Shown here: piece by piece, positions 24,925 through 34,002 of the stretch
Layout: each line of letters opens with the position of its first letter
Position numbering within the stretch: the first letter of the stretch is position 1
Assembly (NCBI RefSeq): GCF_019795105.1
Contig: NZ_JAIMFO010000005.1
Span: 62,001-126,000, forward strand
Direction of reading: 5' to 3'
Source: Collinsella ureilytica
GTDB lineage: Bacteria > Actinomycetota > Coriobacteriia > Coriobacteriales > Coriobacteriaceae
Length of the DNA stretch: 64,000 bases
Translations under genes and position numbers: made by a program
The notes under the pieces: model-generated
The model's database searches: none
Told to the model about the DNA's origin: nothing
The model's input: only the letters and a program-made list of their open reading frames with translations

Positions 24925-25500
24925 GTGGCAAAAGATGGAACCAACCGAGGCGGAAGACGCATCAAAGCGGGTCATAAGCCGGATGCACTTGCCGACAAAA
25001 TCAGCAAAGGACAAAAAGCGACACACATTGAGTTCCCGCGTGCGGAATATCCGATCGCAGAACTCTACGGCGAAGACATGACAGACGGTGTGGAACTTGA
25101 AGGAGCGGATATGCCTGAGCCATCTTCCTACCTTTCTGCTCAACAAAGGGACGGGGAGCCTTTAGGCGCTGACCTAATCTATAAAGAGACGTGGGAGTGG
25201 CTTCAGGCACGCGGCTGCGAAAAGCTCATTAACCGCCGTCTTCTTGAAAGTTACTCGACAGCCTTTGCCCGCTTTATCCAGTGCGAGCTTGCTATCAGCA
25301 AATATGGGCTCTTAGGCAAACATCCAACGACCGGTGCTGCCATTGCCAGTCCGTTCGTGCAGCTCTCGCTCAACTTTCAGAAGCAGGCAAACCTTCTCTG
25401 GTATGAAATCTACGACATCATCAAGCAAAACTGCACGGAAGCCTTCGACGGCGATCCTCAGGATGACCTGATGGAGCGTCTGCTCCGAGAAAAGAAATGA
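24925..25500 (+). CDS. Terminase small subunit (P27 family)
   Basis: A 191-aa DNA-recognition subunit of the packaging motor. GTG 24925 is chosen: AAAGGAGG lies 8 nt upstream and the protein then begins AKDGTNRGGRRIKAGHKPDA, usual for the family. A helical core follows (WLQARGCEKLINRRLLESYS, SPFVQLSLNFQKQANLLWYE). The large subunit lies 5.6 kb downstream, separated by a methylation gene block, an unusual gap. Confidence 0.9.
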   Translation: MAKDGTNRGGRRIKAGHKPDALADKISKGQKATHIEFPRAEYPIAELYGEDMTDGVELEGADMPEPSSYLSAQQRDGEPLGADLIYKETWEWLQARGCEKLINRRLLESYSTAFARFIQCELAISKYGLLGKHPTTGAAIASPFVQLSLNFQKQANLLWYEIYDIIKQNCTEAFDGDPQDDLMERLLREKK

Positions 25501-25509
25501 GGTGAAGAA

Positions 25510-26292
25510 ATGTTTGAAAAAGTAAATCCTGCACATCCCGATAAAGTTGCAGACCGCATCGCGGGAGCCATTGTTGACCTTGCTTATGCAAGCGAGACAA
25601 ACCCCAAGATTGCCGTCGAAGTCCTGATCGGTCACGGCATCTGCCATATCATTGCGGAAACAAGCACGCTGATCTCAAAGGCAGACCTTGAAAAAACTGT
25701 GCGTCGTCTTGCCGGAAATGTAGCTGTAGATATTAAGCTCGTCCCACAAGACATACATTTGGTCAAAAACCAATGCTGGAAGCTGCGCTGCGGAGATAAC
25801 GGCATCTTCTTAGGACTTCCCATCACAGAAGAAGAAAATAAACTCTCAGAAATTGCCAAAAGTATCTATGCCGCATATCCGACAGACGGCAAATACATCT
25901 TAGACGGAGAAAAACTTGTCATCTGCCAGTCTCATGTTGAAACGAAAAAGCTCCAAGCGGCCTATCCAAACGCCATCGTCAATCCTTTAGGCGACTGGAC
26001 GGGCGGCACGGACGTGGATACCGGAGCGACCAACCGAAAACTCGGATCCGATATGGGATCTTCCGTCACCGGCGGTGGTCTTCACGGAAAAGATCTCTCC
26101 AAAGCCGATGTGACGCTTAATATTTACGCCCATCTTCTGGCACAGAAAAGCGGAAAACCGATTCATCTTTCCTGCGCCATCGGAGACGCGTTTGTTGACG
26201 GCAAGCCGTATGCCGAGCTGGTAGAAATTGCCCGAGACTACATTCGCGCAGTCGGAGGCTTTGAGAAATTTGCGGAATGGGGGCTGATTTAG
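25510..26292 (+). CDS. Shortened S-adenosylmethionine synthetase-like protein
   Basis: A 260-aa homologue of methionine adenosyltransferase (MetK, normally about 380-400 aa). It keeps the ATP-site motif HPDKVADRIAGAIVD near residue 9, EVLIGHG, the GDWTGGTDVDTGATNRKLGS stretch and GGGLHGKDLSKAD, but is about 130 residues short, mainly in the central domain. It sits directly before two DNA methyltransferases (stop then ATG in the same codon run), so supply of methyl donor for phage DNA modification is a natural guess. Whether it is active is unknown: the usual SEGHPDK entry is changed to NPAHPDK. Confidence 0.85.
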   Translation: MFEKVNPAHPDKVADRIAGAIVDLAYASETNPKIAVEVLIGHGICHIIAETSTLISKADLEKTVRRLAGNVAVDIKLVPQDIHLVKNQCWKLRCGDNGIFLGLPITEEENKLSEIAKSIYAAYPTDGKYILDGEKLVICQSHVETKKLQAAYPNAIVNPLGDWTGGTDVDTGATNRKLGSDMGSSVTGGGLHGKDLSKADVTLNIYAHLLAQKSGKPIHLSCAIGDAFVDGKPYAELVEIARDYIRAVGGFEKFAEWGLI

Positions 26293-27555
26293 ATGGATAC
26301 GACAAAATTTGCTCAAGTTCCAATCGATAAGCTCATTCCCTATGCGAGAAATGCCAGAACACACTCACCGGAGCAGATCGCACAGCTTCGCGCCTCGCTT
26401 CGAGAGTTCGGATTTATCTCACCGGCTGTGATTGACAACAAGTTCAACATCTTAGTCGGACACGGACGTATCGCGGCAGCCCGTGAGGAAGGCTACAAAA
26501 CCGTCCCGTGTGTCTTTGCCGAAAACTTAACCGATGCGCAAAAGCGTGCCTACATCTTGGCAGACAACCGCTTAGCCTTAAATGCCGGCTGGGATGAGGA
26601 AATGCTCTCGGTAGAATTATCTGACCTATCCGGTGAAGCCTTTAACCTCTCCCTTTTAGGTTTTGATGACGAGGAACTCTCCGCTTTGATGGATATTTCC
26701 GAAGATGAAATCACCGAAGATGACTTTGATGTAGACGCAGAGCTTCAAAAGCCCGCCATCACCAAACACGGCGACATCTGGACGATCGGGAGGCACACCG
26801 TCATCTGCGGAGACTCAACCGATCCCAAGACATACAAGGCACTGCTCGGCGATACCAAGGTGAATCTCGTCTGCACGGACGCACCGTATTTTGTGAACCT
26901 CGAATCCGCGTCCGGAAAGATCAAAAACGATGATCTCACCGATAAAGAAGCTTACGACTTCCTCATGAAGGCTTTTACCTGTTTCAAAGAAGCAATGGCA
27001 AAAGACGCCTCGATCTATGAGTTTTATGCCACATCTAAATCTCGTATTTTTTACGATGCTTTTGATGATGCGGGCTTTAAGCTCGGAGCCGGCCTTATCT
27101 GGCGAAAAGAGCGGGCCCCTCTCATGCGTACCGATTGGAAGTTTAATTTTGAGCCGATCCTGTACGGCTGGCGAAAAGACGGAAAACACAAATGGTACGG
27201 TGACCAGAAGCAGAAAGCCTGCTTTGATTTTGACTCGGTGAAAAACTCCAAAACCGAAGGATTCGGGCATCCCTCTTCCAAGCCGGTGCCGCTGATCGCG
27301 CACCTCATCAAGCAGTCCACACAAACCAACGCTCTTGTTTTGGACGGCTTTTTAGGCAGCGCATCGACGCTCATCGCCTGCGAGGAGCTTGGCCGCATCT
27401 GCTATGGGATTGAGCTGGAACCGAAATACGTCGATGTGGCCTGTGCTCGTTATGCCGAGCTGAAAGGAACAACGGACGGCATCATCTGTCACAGAGACGG
27501 CAAAGACACCCCTTATGCCGACCTTCTGAAAGAACGGGAGGCAACTGATGAGTAA
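26293..27555 (+). CDS. ParB-like domain fused to DNA amino-methyltransferase
   Basis: A 420-aa fusion. Residues ~1-110 are a ParB/Srx-type domain (IPYARNARTHSPEQIAQLRA, VGHGRIAAAREEGY), residues ~155-400 a beta-class methylase with catalytic motif DAPY (a variant of DPPY) near residue 196 and SAM motif DGFLGSASTLIACEELGR near 350. The target base is adenine N6 or cytosine N4. It overlaps the C5-methylase gene by 8 bp. Such phage methylases usually protect phage DNA from host restriction. Confidence 0.9.
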   Translation: MDTTKFAQVPIDKLIPYARNARTHSPEQIAQLRASLREFGFISPAVIDNKFNILVGHGRIAAAREEGYKTVPCVFAENLTDAQKRAYILADNRLALNAGWDEEMLSVELSDLSGEAFNLSLLGFDDEELSALMDISEDEITEDDFDVDAELQKPAITKHGDIWTIGRHTVICGDSTDPKTYKALLGDTKVNLVCTDAPYFVNLESASGKIKNDDLTDKEAYDFLMKAFTCFKEAMAKDASIYEFYATSKSRIFYDAFDDAGFKLGAGLIWRKERAPLMRTDWKFNFEPILYGWRKDGKHKWYGDQKQKACFDFDSVKNSKTEGFGHPSSKPVPLIAHLIKQSTQTNALVLDGFLGSASTLIACEELGRICYGIELEPKYVDVACARYAELKGTTDGIICHRDGKDTPYADLLKEREATDE

Positions 27556-29047
27556 CGTCTTAACGCTCGGCTCCCTCTTTTCCGGATCGGGAGGTTTTGA
27601 ACTTGCCGGACTTACCGTCGGGATGAAACCGCTCTGGGCATCGGAAGTCGAGCCTTTTGCCATACGGGTGACATCCAAACGACTGCCTTTCGTGGCTCAC
27701 ATGGGAGATGTGCGAAACCTTGACGGAGCAAATTTGCCGCCTGTTGACATCATCACCTTCGGCAGTCCCTGTCAGGACTTATCCATCGCCGGAAAACGAA
27801 GCGGGATTGAAGGTTCCCGTTCGTCGCTTTTCTATGAGGCGATACGAATCATCAAAGAAATGAGGTGGAAAACCAATGGGAACTACCCAAAATACGCGCT
27901 CTGGGAAAATGTCCCGGGCGCTTTCTCCTCCCACAAAGGAGCGGACTTCGAAAAAGTCCTTGAAGCCTTCCTCTCCGTCAAAGGATATACGCTTGATGCG
28001 CCTCGACCTCAAAAGTGGCATGCCGCCGGAGAGATCGTGGCAGATCATTTTTCTCTCAGCTGGCGGGTACTTGATGCTCAGCACTTCGGAGTCCCCCAAA
28101 GACGCAAGAGAATCTTTCTTGTCGCAGATTTTGGAGACACAAGTGCCGGAAAAATATTATTTGAGTCCGAGAGCGTGCTTGGGGATCTTGAGGCGTGCCA
28201 AGACGAAAGGAAAAGACCTGCCGGAAATCCTAAGAGAGGCGCTTATGAAACAGGCAAGCTTGTTCTAAACGATCAGGGAGGATCGCGCATGGACATCTCA
28301 GAAGATGTCACGGGAACCCTGCGTGCACAGTCAAACCATCCTCCGCTGATCTTTGAAAACCACGGACAGGACGCAAGATACACAGGCCCCAATGATACGG
28401 CGCAGACCATCGTCTCCCGTTTCGGCACGGGCGGAAACAATCAGCCACTTGTGGTTGATCTGCCGTGCGCCTATTCGCTTTGCTCCAAGAAGAACAAGGC
28501 GATGTTTTCGGACATCAAAGACAACAGCCAGATAACCGAGACCTCCCGCACACTGGATACGAGAGGCTCCGATCCCGTCTGCAATCAAGGCGGCATGGCG
28601 GTTCTTTCCTATGGGCTTGACCGGGCTTCCTTTAATCAGGGGCAAAACGCCGCCTACGACTTTGCCGTGGAAAAAGAATGCCAGCCGACAATGGTTGCCA
28701 AAGGTCCGGGTGCCGTTGCCACCGAAAACGAGAGCGGCTATATCGTAAGGAGGCTCACTCCGACCGAGTGTGCCCGGCTTCAGGGCTTTCCGGACGGCTG
28801 GTGCGATGGTCTTGCAGAAGAAAATCCGAGCAAGGCTCAGTTTACCTTCTGGCGTGAGATTTTTGACCGCTACACCGATATAATGTCCATCCAGAGAAAA
28901 AGCGACAAGCAGATCAAAAAGTGGCTTAAAAATCCCTACTCGGACAGTGCCGCCTACAAGCTCTGGGGAAATGGCATCGCGCTTCCGTGCGCCATCTTCG
29001 TACTTGCCGCAATCAAAAAGAATAGTGGTATTTACCTGCAAAAATAA
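27548..29047 (+). CDS. DNA cytosine-C5 methyltransferase
   Basis: A 499-aa C5 methylase with motif I LGSLFSGSGGFELAG, catalytic Cys75 in GSPCQDLSIAG, motif VIII region and the C-terminal PTECARLQGFPDGW. The target-recognition part between ~210 and 410 is long. Forms an operon with the SAM synthetase-like and ParB-methylase genes. Likely phage self-modification; specificity unknown. Confidence 0.93.
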   Translation: MSNVLTLGSLFSGSGGFELAGLTVGMKPLWASEVEPFAIRVTSKRLPFVAHMGDVRNLDGANLPPVDIITFGSPCQDLSIAGKRSGIEGSRSSLFYEAIRIIKEMRWKTNGNYPKYALWENVPGAFSSHKGADFEKVLEAFLSVKGYTLDAPRPQKWHAAGEIVADHFSLSWRVLDAQHFGVPQRRKRIFLVADFGDTSAGKILFESESVLGDLEACQDERKRPAGNPKRGAYETGKLVLNDQGGSRMDISEDVTGTLRAQSNHPPLIFENHGQDARYTGPNDTAQTIVSRFGTGGNNQPLVVDLPCAYSLCSKKNKAMFSDIKDNSQITETSRTLDTRGSDPVCNQGGMAVLSYGLDRASFNQGQNAAYDFAVEKECQPTMVAKGPGAVATENESGYIVRRLTPTECARLQGFPDGWCDGLAEENPSKAQFTFWREIFDRYTDIMSIQRKSDKQIKKWLKNPYSDSAAYKLWGNGIALPCAIFVLAAIKKNSGIYLQK

Positions 29048-29087
29048 CTTGCTATTCCTCCCGGTAAGAGTGATGTATAGACATACC
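29047..29087 (+). promoter_or_regulatory. ACTTGCTATT/AGAGTGATRTAT promoter-like motif, copy 1
   Basis: ACTTGCTATT, 11 nt, then AGAGTGATGTATAGACATACC. The same two boxes with the same gap occur at 30217 and 47585, each shortly before a start codon with AAGGAGG. The outer box resembles a -35 (TTGCTA); a -10 could be GATGTA at 17-bp spacing. Activator-dependent promoter is one reading. Confidence 0.55.
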
Positions 29088-29117
29088 AAGAAAACACCTG
29101 CAAAGGAGGATAAAGAC

Positions 29118-29762
29118 ATGGATTACCACTTCAATTTAACAGGCTCGGCAAGGCGGCCGCTGGTGAAAGCCTTGGAAGACTTCACAAAAGAGAAAGCCAC
29201 CTGCACCAAAGCGCCGACCTTCTGCTACCACATTGGCGAGCACATCACACTGGACAATCATGGCGTGCTCAGCGTCAAAGACGCAGAGCAGGAAAACAGC
29301 ATCCTGCTGACTTTATCGGAACACGGCTTTGTGCCGGAGGAACAGGAAAACATGGCGGTGACGATCTCGCTTCCAAGAAACAAATTCACCGATGAGAACC
29401 TCGAAAGGCTCTCCGAGATTCTTACGTCAAAAGAAAGCATCATCAAGCATGCACTTGGTACAGAAAGCGTCGCCTTTGAGGTGGACGAGGAAAAGATCAG
29501 CTTCCCGTGGTTTTCCGAGATGCCAAGTTCTGCAGAGCTTTCCGCCTATACCGCCTTCATCTCCCTTTTGGGCAAGGCGGCAAAGGAATCCAAGCGCATC
29601 ACTGGCAAAGACCACGCAGTCGAAAACGAAAAATACTACTTTCGCTGTTTTCTTCTGCGCCTTGGGATGATCGGTGATTCCTACAAGGAAGCAAGGAAAA
29701 TCCTGCTCAGCCATCTTCAAGGCTCCTCCGCTTTCAAGTACCAGAAGGAGGCAGAAAAATGA
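29118..29762 (+). CDS. Phage-associated protein of unknown function (214 aa)
   Basis: ATG 29118 follows AAAGGAGG. The protein begins MDYHFNLTGSARRPLVKALE and has alternating helical and beta segments with no catalytic motif I recognise. Homologues accompany methylase genes in Bacillota prophages and are often labelled virulence-related without evidence. It ends by overlapping the next gene by 4 bp. Confidence 0.7.
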   Translation: MDYHFNLTGSARRPLVKALEDFTKEKATCTKAPTFCYHIGEHITLDNHGVLSVKDAEQENSILLTLSEHGFVPEEQENMAVTISLPRNKFTDENLERLSEILTSKESIIKHALGTESVAFEVDEEKISFPWFSEMPSSAELSAYTAFISLLGKAAKESKRITGKDHAVENEKYYFRCFLLRLGMIGDSYKEARKILLSHLQGSSAFKYQKEAEK

Positions 29763-29995
29763 AAATGCCAACGAAAGAAACGCTGGAACTGCTGCGGATT
29801 ACTTTTCCTAAAGGCTGCCGTGTGGAGCTTCTTCACATGGACGACGTACAGGCACCGCCTGCAGGAACACGCGGCACCGTCACAGGAGTCGATGATACCG
29901 GCTCCATCCTCGTGGATTGGGATAACGGCTCCGGTCTAAACGTCATCTTCGGGATTGATAAAATCAGGAGAATTCAGAAATGGACGAAAAAGTAA
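29759..29995 (+). CDS. DUF4314 protein
   Basis: A 78-aa beta-rich protein: FPKGCRVELLHMDDVQAPPA, GTRGTVTGVDDTGSILVDWD. This SH3-like arrangement is typical of DUF4314 phage proteins. Overlaps both neighbours. Function unknown. Confidence 0.8.
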   Translation: MKMPTKETLELLRITFPKGCRVELLHMDDVQAPPAGTRGTVTGVDDTGSILVDWDNGSGLNVIFGIDKIRRIQKWTKK

Positions 29996-30156
29996 AAGAA
30001 CAGATCCTTGCCATAAGGGACAGCGGTCTTACGAACATGTTTGATGTCAATACTGTGCAGCGGCTTGCCTTTGAGCGGGACTTCTACGAGCTGGTTTTAT
30101 ACCTTGAGGATCACCGGTCAGAATACGCGAAATTCATCCTGACCGGCGAGGCGTAA
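29980..30156 (+). CDS. DUF5049-like small protein (58 aa)
   Basis: ATG 29980 behind CAGGAGAATTCAGAA. The sequence MDEKVKEQILAIRDSGLTNM leads to FERDFYELVLYLEDH; helical, soluble. Often follows DUF4314 in phages. Function unknown. Confidence 0.7.
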   Translation: MDEKVKEQILAIRDSGLTNMFDVNTVQRLAFERDFYELVLYLEDHRSEYAKFILTGEA

Positions 30157-30216
30157 AGTACACAATTTAGGCCTCAAAACTTCCCGCAGGATTGTCACAT
30201 ATATTTCGAGAAATAA

Positions 30217-30257
30217 CTTGCTATTACAGGCGCTTAGAGTGATATATGTACATACCA
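30217..30257 (+). promoter_or_regulatory. ACTTGCTATT/AGAGTGATRTAT promoter-like motif, copy 2
   Basis: ACTTGCTATT then AGAGTGATATATGTACATACC after 11 nt, 32 bp before the next start codon. Same layout as copies 1 and 3. Confidence 0.55.
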
Positions 30258-30288
30258 AAAGGAAAAACAACCACAAGGAGGAACCACC

Positions 30289-30654
30289 ATGAAGTACACA
30301 ATCGAAGCCATAGAAAACGCAAAGCCCGGAATGCGCTGGGAAGAGATCGGATGCCAGTGGACGCTGGGGCAGGCCTACCTTTACAGCAAGGAAGCCGGAA
30401 ACGACCTGCCGAACTTCGCCGAGGTCATTTGGGACGACGACATCGAGACAATCCTCGCAGACTGCAGGAAGCTGGGAGTGAAGGAATTTACGATAAGCTC
30501 CACCTTCTCAAGCCTGATCCTCACCATCGCCAAGTTCAAGGAGCTCGGCTGCACGCTGGACGGGATCGTAAAGATCAAGGAACGCTACACCCACTTCGGC
30601 AGCGACGAGCACACGCTCATCCCGGCCTTCAAGATGACGGTAAAGGAGGCGTAA
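30289..30654 (+). CDS. Phage protein of unknown function (121 aa)
   Basis: ATG 30289 follows CAAGGAGGAACCACC. The protein (MKYTIEAIENAKPGMRWEEI) is mixed alpha/beta with no recognised catalytic motif. It and the next gene have noticeably higher GC in third positions than the flanking phage genes, suggesting a separate origin. Function unknown. Confidence 0.7.
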   Translation: MKYTIEAIENAKPGMRWEEIGCQWTLGQAYLYSKEAGNDLPNFAEVIWDDDIETILADCRKLGVKEFTISSTFSSLILTIAKFKELGCTLDGIVKIKERYTHFGSDEHTLIPAFKMTVKEA

Positions 30655-30659
30655 AGAGA

Positions 30660-30941
30660 ATGACAATCAATGAAGCAATGAGAACCTTAAGACTTCCGAA
30701 CCCGACCACACCGGAGGATCTGGAATGCCGTTGGAGCAAGACGCTGCGGTTCGGAGACAAAATCCTGATGGCAGGCTACTACTACAACGGAGTGAATAAG
30801 CCCTGCTACTTCGGAGCAACCTACGAGTTCCTGACAGACGACACCAGCTGCGAAGGAACCATCGGACTTCACTCGGTAAGCGAGGTCGAGTTCGAAGATG
30901 ATGGCCACGCCATAGCATGGGCGATGAGCCACGCAGAATAA
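30660..30941 (+). CDS. Phage protein of unknown function (93 aa)
   Basis: ATG 30660 has only a weak ribosome site (AAAGAGA) and starts 5 bp after the previous stop, so it is probably translationally coupled. MTINEAMRTLRLPNPTTPED then a beta-rich part (FGDKILMAGYYYNGVNKPCY). Function unknown. Confidence 0.6.
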   Translation: MTINEAMRTLRLPNPTTPEDLECRWSKTLRFGDKILMAGYYYNGVNKPCYFGATYEFLTDDTSCEGTIGLHSVSEVEFEDDGHAIAWAMSHAE

Positions 30942-30973
30942 GAAAACCCTGAGAATGAATATTCCGGGAGACT

Positions 30974-30995
30974 GAGCCGAATGGCTCTTTCTCTC
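30974..30995 (+). terminator. Possible weak terminator before the large terminase
   Basis: GAGCC(GAAT)GGCTC followed by TTTCTCTC. Only five base pairs, so confidence is low. Confidence 0.3.
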
Positions 30996-31069
30996 GTACT
31001 GATACCGGATCGCATGCCGAACACGTCGGCTGGCGGTCCTTTATTTTGCCCTGAAAGGAGGCGGCGCCC

Positions 31070-32677
31070 GTGCCAATGCGAAAACTGAAAAACTATAAGC
31101 CGACCAAGTTCATGGCAGAGACTTCTCACTATGACAGGAGAAAAGCCGACTATGCCGTCTCCTTTATCGAGTGCCTCTCGCACACCAAAGGGACCTGGGC
31201 GGGAAAGCCATTTGAGCTAATCGACTGGCAGGAACGCATCATAAGGGATCTCTTCGGCATCGTGAAGGAAAACGGCTACCGCCAGTTCAACACCGCTTAC
31301 ATCGAAATCCCCAAAAAGATGGGAAAATCCGAGCTTGCTGCAGCTGTAGCACTTCTTTTATGCTGCGGGGACGGTGAACAGCGAGCCGAAGTCTACGGAT
31401 GCGCCTCCGACCGTCAGCAGGCATCGATTGTTTTTAACGTGGCAGAAGACATGGTGAAGATGTCGCCGGCTCTTGCCAAGCGCGTGAAGATTTTAGCCTC
31501 ACAAAAGCGGCTCATCTATAAGCCGACCAACAGCTTCTATCAGGTACTCTCCTCTGAGGCCTATACCAAGCACGGCTTAAACATTCACGGCGTGGTCTAC
31601 GACGAGCTTCACGCCGCTCCGGACAGAAGGCTTTTTGATGTCATGACCAAAGGCTCGGGCGATGCCCGCATGCAGCCGCTCTACTTTCTGATTACTACCG
31701 CAGGAACCGATACCCATTCCATCTGCTATGAGCAGCATCAAAAAGCACTGGATATCCTGCGCGGCAAAAAGCATGACCCAACCTTTTATCCCGTAATCTA
31801 CGGTGCTAAAGAAAGCGATGACTGGTCAGATATTGAGGTTTGGAAGAAAGCCAATCCCTCCCTTGGCATCACGGTGGGACTGGATAAGGTGAAAGCCGCC
31901 TTCCTGCAGGCTAAAGAAAACCCTGCCGAGGAGAACCTGTTTCGTCAGCTTCGCCTGAACCAGTGGGTAAAGCAATCAATCCGCTGGATGCCGATGGACA
32001 AATGGGACGCCTGTGCCTTTGATGTGGATGAAAAGGCACTCGAAGGCAGAATCTGCTACGGAGGCCTTGACCTCTCATCCACCACCGACATCACCGCCTT
32101 TGTGCTGGTCTTTCCGCCTCGTGATGAAGACGAGAAATACACTATCCTTCCGTACTTTTGGATTCCCGAAGAAAATGCGGAATTAAGAGTGCGCCGTGAC
32201 CATGTGCCCTATGACATCTGGATCAAAGAAGGTGCGATGCAGACTACGGAAGGAAATGTCATCCACTACGGATTTATCGAAAAATTCATCGAGCATTTAG
32301 GCGAGCGCTTCAACATTCGAGAGATTGCCTTTGACCGCTGGGGAGCCGTTCAGATGGTGCAGAACTTAGAGAACATCGGCTTCACGGTCGTCCCTTTCGG
32401 TCAGGGCTTTGCTTCGATGTCGCCTCCCACCAAGGAACTGATGAACCTCGTGCTTTCCAAGCGCCTCGCACACGGCGGACAACCCGTCCTTCGCTGGATG
32501 ATGGATAACATCTTCATCCGAACCGATCCTGCTGGAAATATCAAAATCGACAAAGCCAAATCCACCGAGAAAGTCGACGGTGCCGTTGCACTTGTAATGG
32601 CACTTGACCGAGCGATCCGCATGGGATGCGACACGAGCGAGTCAGTCTATGACAGCCGCGGCATTTTATTTTTGTAA
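31070..32677 (+). CDS. Terminase large subunit
   Basis: A 535-aa packaging motor ATPase-nuclease. GTG 31070 follows AAGGAGG by 8 nt. Walker A PKKMGKSE at 81-88, Walker B VVYDELH at 175-181, coupling motif ITTAGT; the nuclease domain shows GLDLSSTTDITAF near residue 332, FDRWGA near 420 and KVDGAVALVMALD near 500. HK97/P27-associated type, in keeping with the small subunit. Confidence 0.95.
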   Translation: MPMRKLKNYKPTKFMAETSHYDRRKADYAVSFIECLSHTKGTWAGKPFELIDWQERIIRDLFGIVKENGYRQFNTAYIEIPKKMGKSELAAAVALLLCCGDGEQRAEVYGCASDRQQASIVFNVAEDMVKMSPALAKRVKILASQKRLIYKPTNSFYQVLSSEAYTKHGLNIHGVVYDELHAAPDRRLFDVMTKGSGDARMQPLYFLITTAGTDTHSICYEQHQKALDILRGKKHDPTFYPVIYGAKESDDWSDIEVWKKANPSLGITVGLDKVKAAFLQAKENPAEENLFRQLRLNQWVKQSIRWMPMDKWDACAFDVDEKALEGRICYGGLDLSSTTDITAFVLVFPPRDEDEKYTILPYFWIPEENAELRVRRDHVPYDIWIKEGAMQTTEGNVIHYGFIEKFIEHLGERFNIREIAFDRWGAVQMVQNLENIGFTVVPFGQGFASMSPPTKELMNLVLSKRLAHGGQPVLRWMMDNIFIRTDPAGNIKIDKAKSTEKVDGAVALVMALDRAIRMGCDTSESVYDSRGILFL

Positions 32678-32691
32678 AGGAGATTTTGCCT

Positions 32692-34002
32692 ATGGGATTT
32701 TTACAGTCACTTTTTCATTCAAGAGATAAGCCGAAAGATCAAACCGCCGGCTCTGCCTTTCGCTTTTACTTCGGGCACACTACATCGGGAAAAGCGGTGA
32801 CGGAGCGCTCTGCCATGCAGATTACTGCCGTCTATGCCTGTGTAAGAGTTTTAGCTGAGGCGGTCGCCGGTCTTCCGCTTCATCTCTTTCGCCTCAAAGG
32901 AAATGCCGGCAAAGAGAAAGCGACGGACAGCTCCCTTTACTTTTTGCTGCACGATGAACCGAATCCGGAGATGACCTCATTTATCTTCCGAGAAACCCTC
33001 ATGTGCCATCTGCTCTTGTGGGGCAACGCCTACGCACAGATTATCCGAAACGGCAAAGGTGAAGTTGTCGCCCTATACCCGCTCATGGCCAACAAAATGA
33101 CGGTTGACCGGGATGAAAATGGCACTCTTTACTATGAATATCAGGTCAGTAAAAGCGATGCTCCAACGCTTAAAAACGGAAGGGTAAGGCTTTCTCCTTC
33201 TGAGGTACTCCATATTCCGGGCCTCGGCTTTGACGGTCTTGTCGGATACAGCCCGATTGCGATGGCGAAAAACGCTCTCGGCGTGGCAATGGCCACCGAA
33301 GAATACGGTGCGGCATTCTTTAAAAATGGCGCAAACCCATCTGGCATCTTATCCATGCCCGGCGTGGTGAAAGACCCGGAAAAGATCCGCCAGTCTTGGG
33401 AGCAGGGCTTTGGCGGATCGCAGAACTCCAACAAGGTCGCCATTTTGGAAGAAGGCATGACCTATACGCCGATTTCCATCTCACCGGAAGCCGCGCAGTT
33501 TCTTGAGACGCGGAAGTTTCAAATCGATGAGATTGCCCGCATCTTCCGCGTGCCGCCCCATATGATCGGAGATCTCGAACATGCGACCTTTTCCAATATC
33601 GAGCACCAGTCGCTGGAGTTTGTGACCTACACCCTGCGTCCGTGGCTCGTGCGCTTTGAGGAGTCCATGCAGCGTTCGCTTCTTTTGCCCGAACAAAAGA
33701 AAGACTATCTCATTCGCTTTAACGTGGACGGGATTTTGCGAGGCGATTATGAGAGCCGCATGCGAGGTTATGCCACCGGCATACAAAACGGCATCTTCTC
33801 GGTCAACGATGTGAGGCGCTTAGAAGATATGGATCTGCTCTCAAAAGAAGATGGCGGCGATTTGCATGTCTTAAACGGCAATGTCGTGAAGCTTGCCGAT
33901 GCGGGATCGGCTTATACGAAAAACAAGGAGGATACCGATGAACCGACAGAAGAAATTTTGGAGATGGACGAAAAACAAAAGTCCCGATCCAAGCGAAAAT
34001 GA
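32692..34002 (+). CDS. Portal protein (HK97 family)
   Basis: A 436-aa portal: AMQITAVYACVRVLAEAVAG, LLHDEPNPEMTSFIFRE, then IARIFRVPPHMIGDLEHATF and NVDGILRGDYESRM are family hallmarks. ATG 32692 is preferred over TTG 32686 because it has a proper 9-nt gap from AAAGGAG. The 3' end overlaps the protease gene by 65 bp. Confidence 0.95.
   Translation: MGFLQSLFHSRDKPKDQTAGSAFRFYFGHTTSGKAVTERSAMQITAVYACVRVLAEAVAGLPLHLFRLKGNAGKEKATDSSLYFLLHDEPNPEMTSFIFRETLMCHLLLWGNAYAQIIRNGKGEVVALYPLMANKMTVDRDENGTLYYEYQVSKSDAPTLKNGRVRLSPSEVLHIPGLGFDGLVGYSPIAMAKNALGVAMATEEYGAAFFKNGANPSGILSMPGVVKDPEKIRQSWEQGFGGSQNSNKVAILEEGMTYTPISISPEAAQFLETRKFQIDEIARIFRVPPHMIGDLEHATFSNIEHQSLEFVTYTLRPWLVRFEESMQRSLLLPEQKKDYLIRFNVDGILRGDYESRMRGYATGIQNGIFSVNDVRRLEDMDLLSKEDGGDLHVLNGNVVKLADAGSAYTKNKEDTDEPTEEILEMDEKQKSRSKRK

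Noticed and set aside
25510-26292. Housekeeping metK
   Set aside because: It is much too short for a complete MetK and is embedded among phage packaging and methylase genes.
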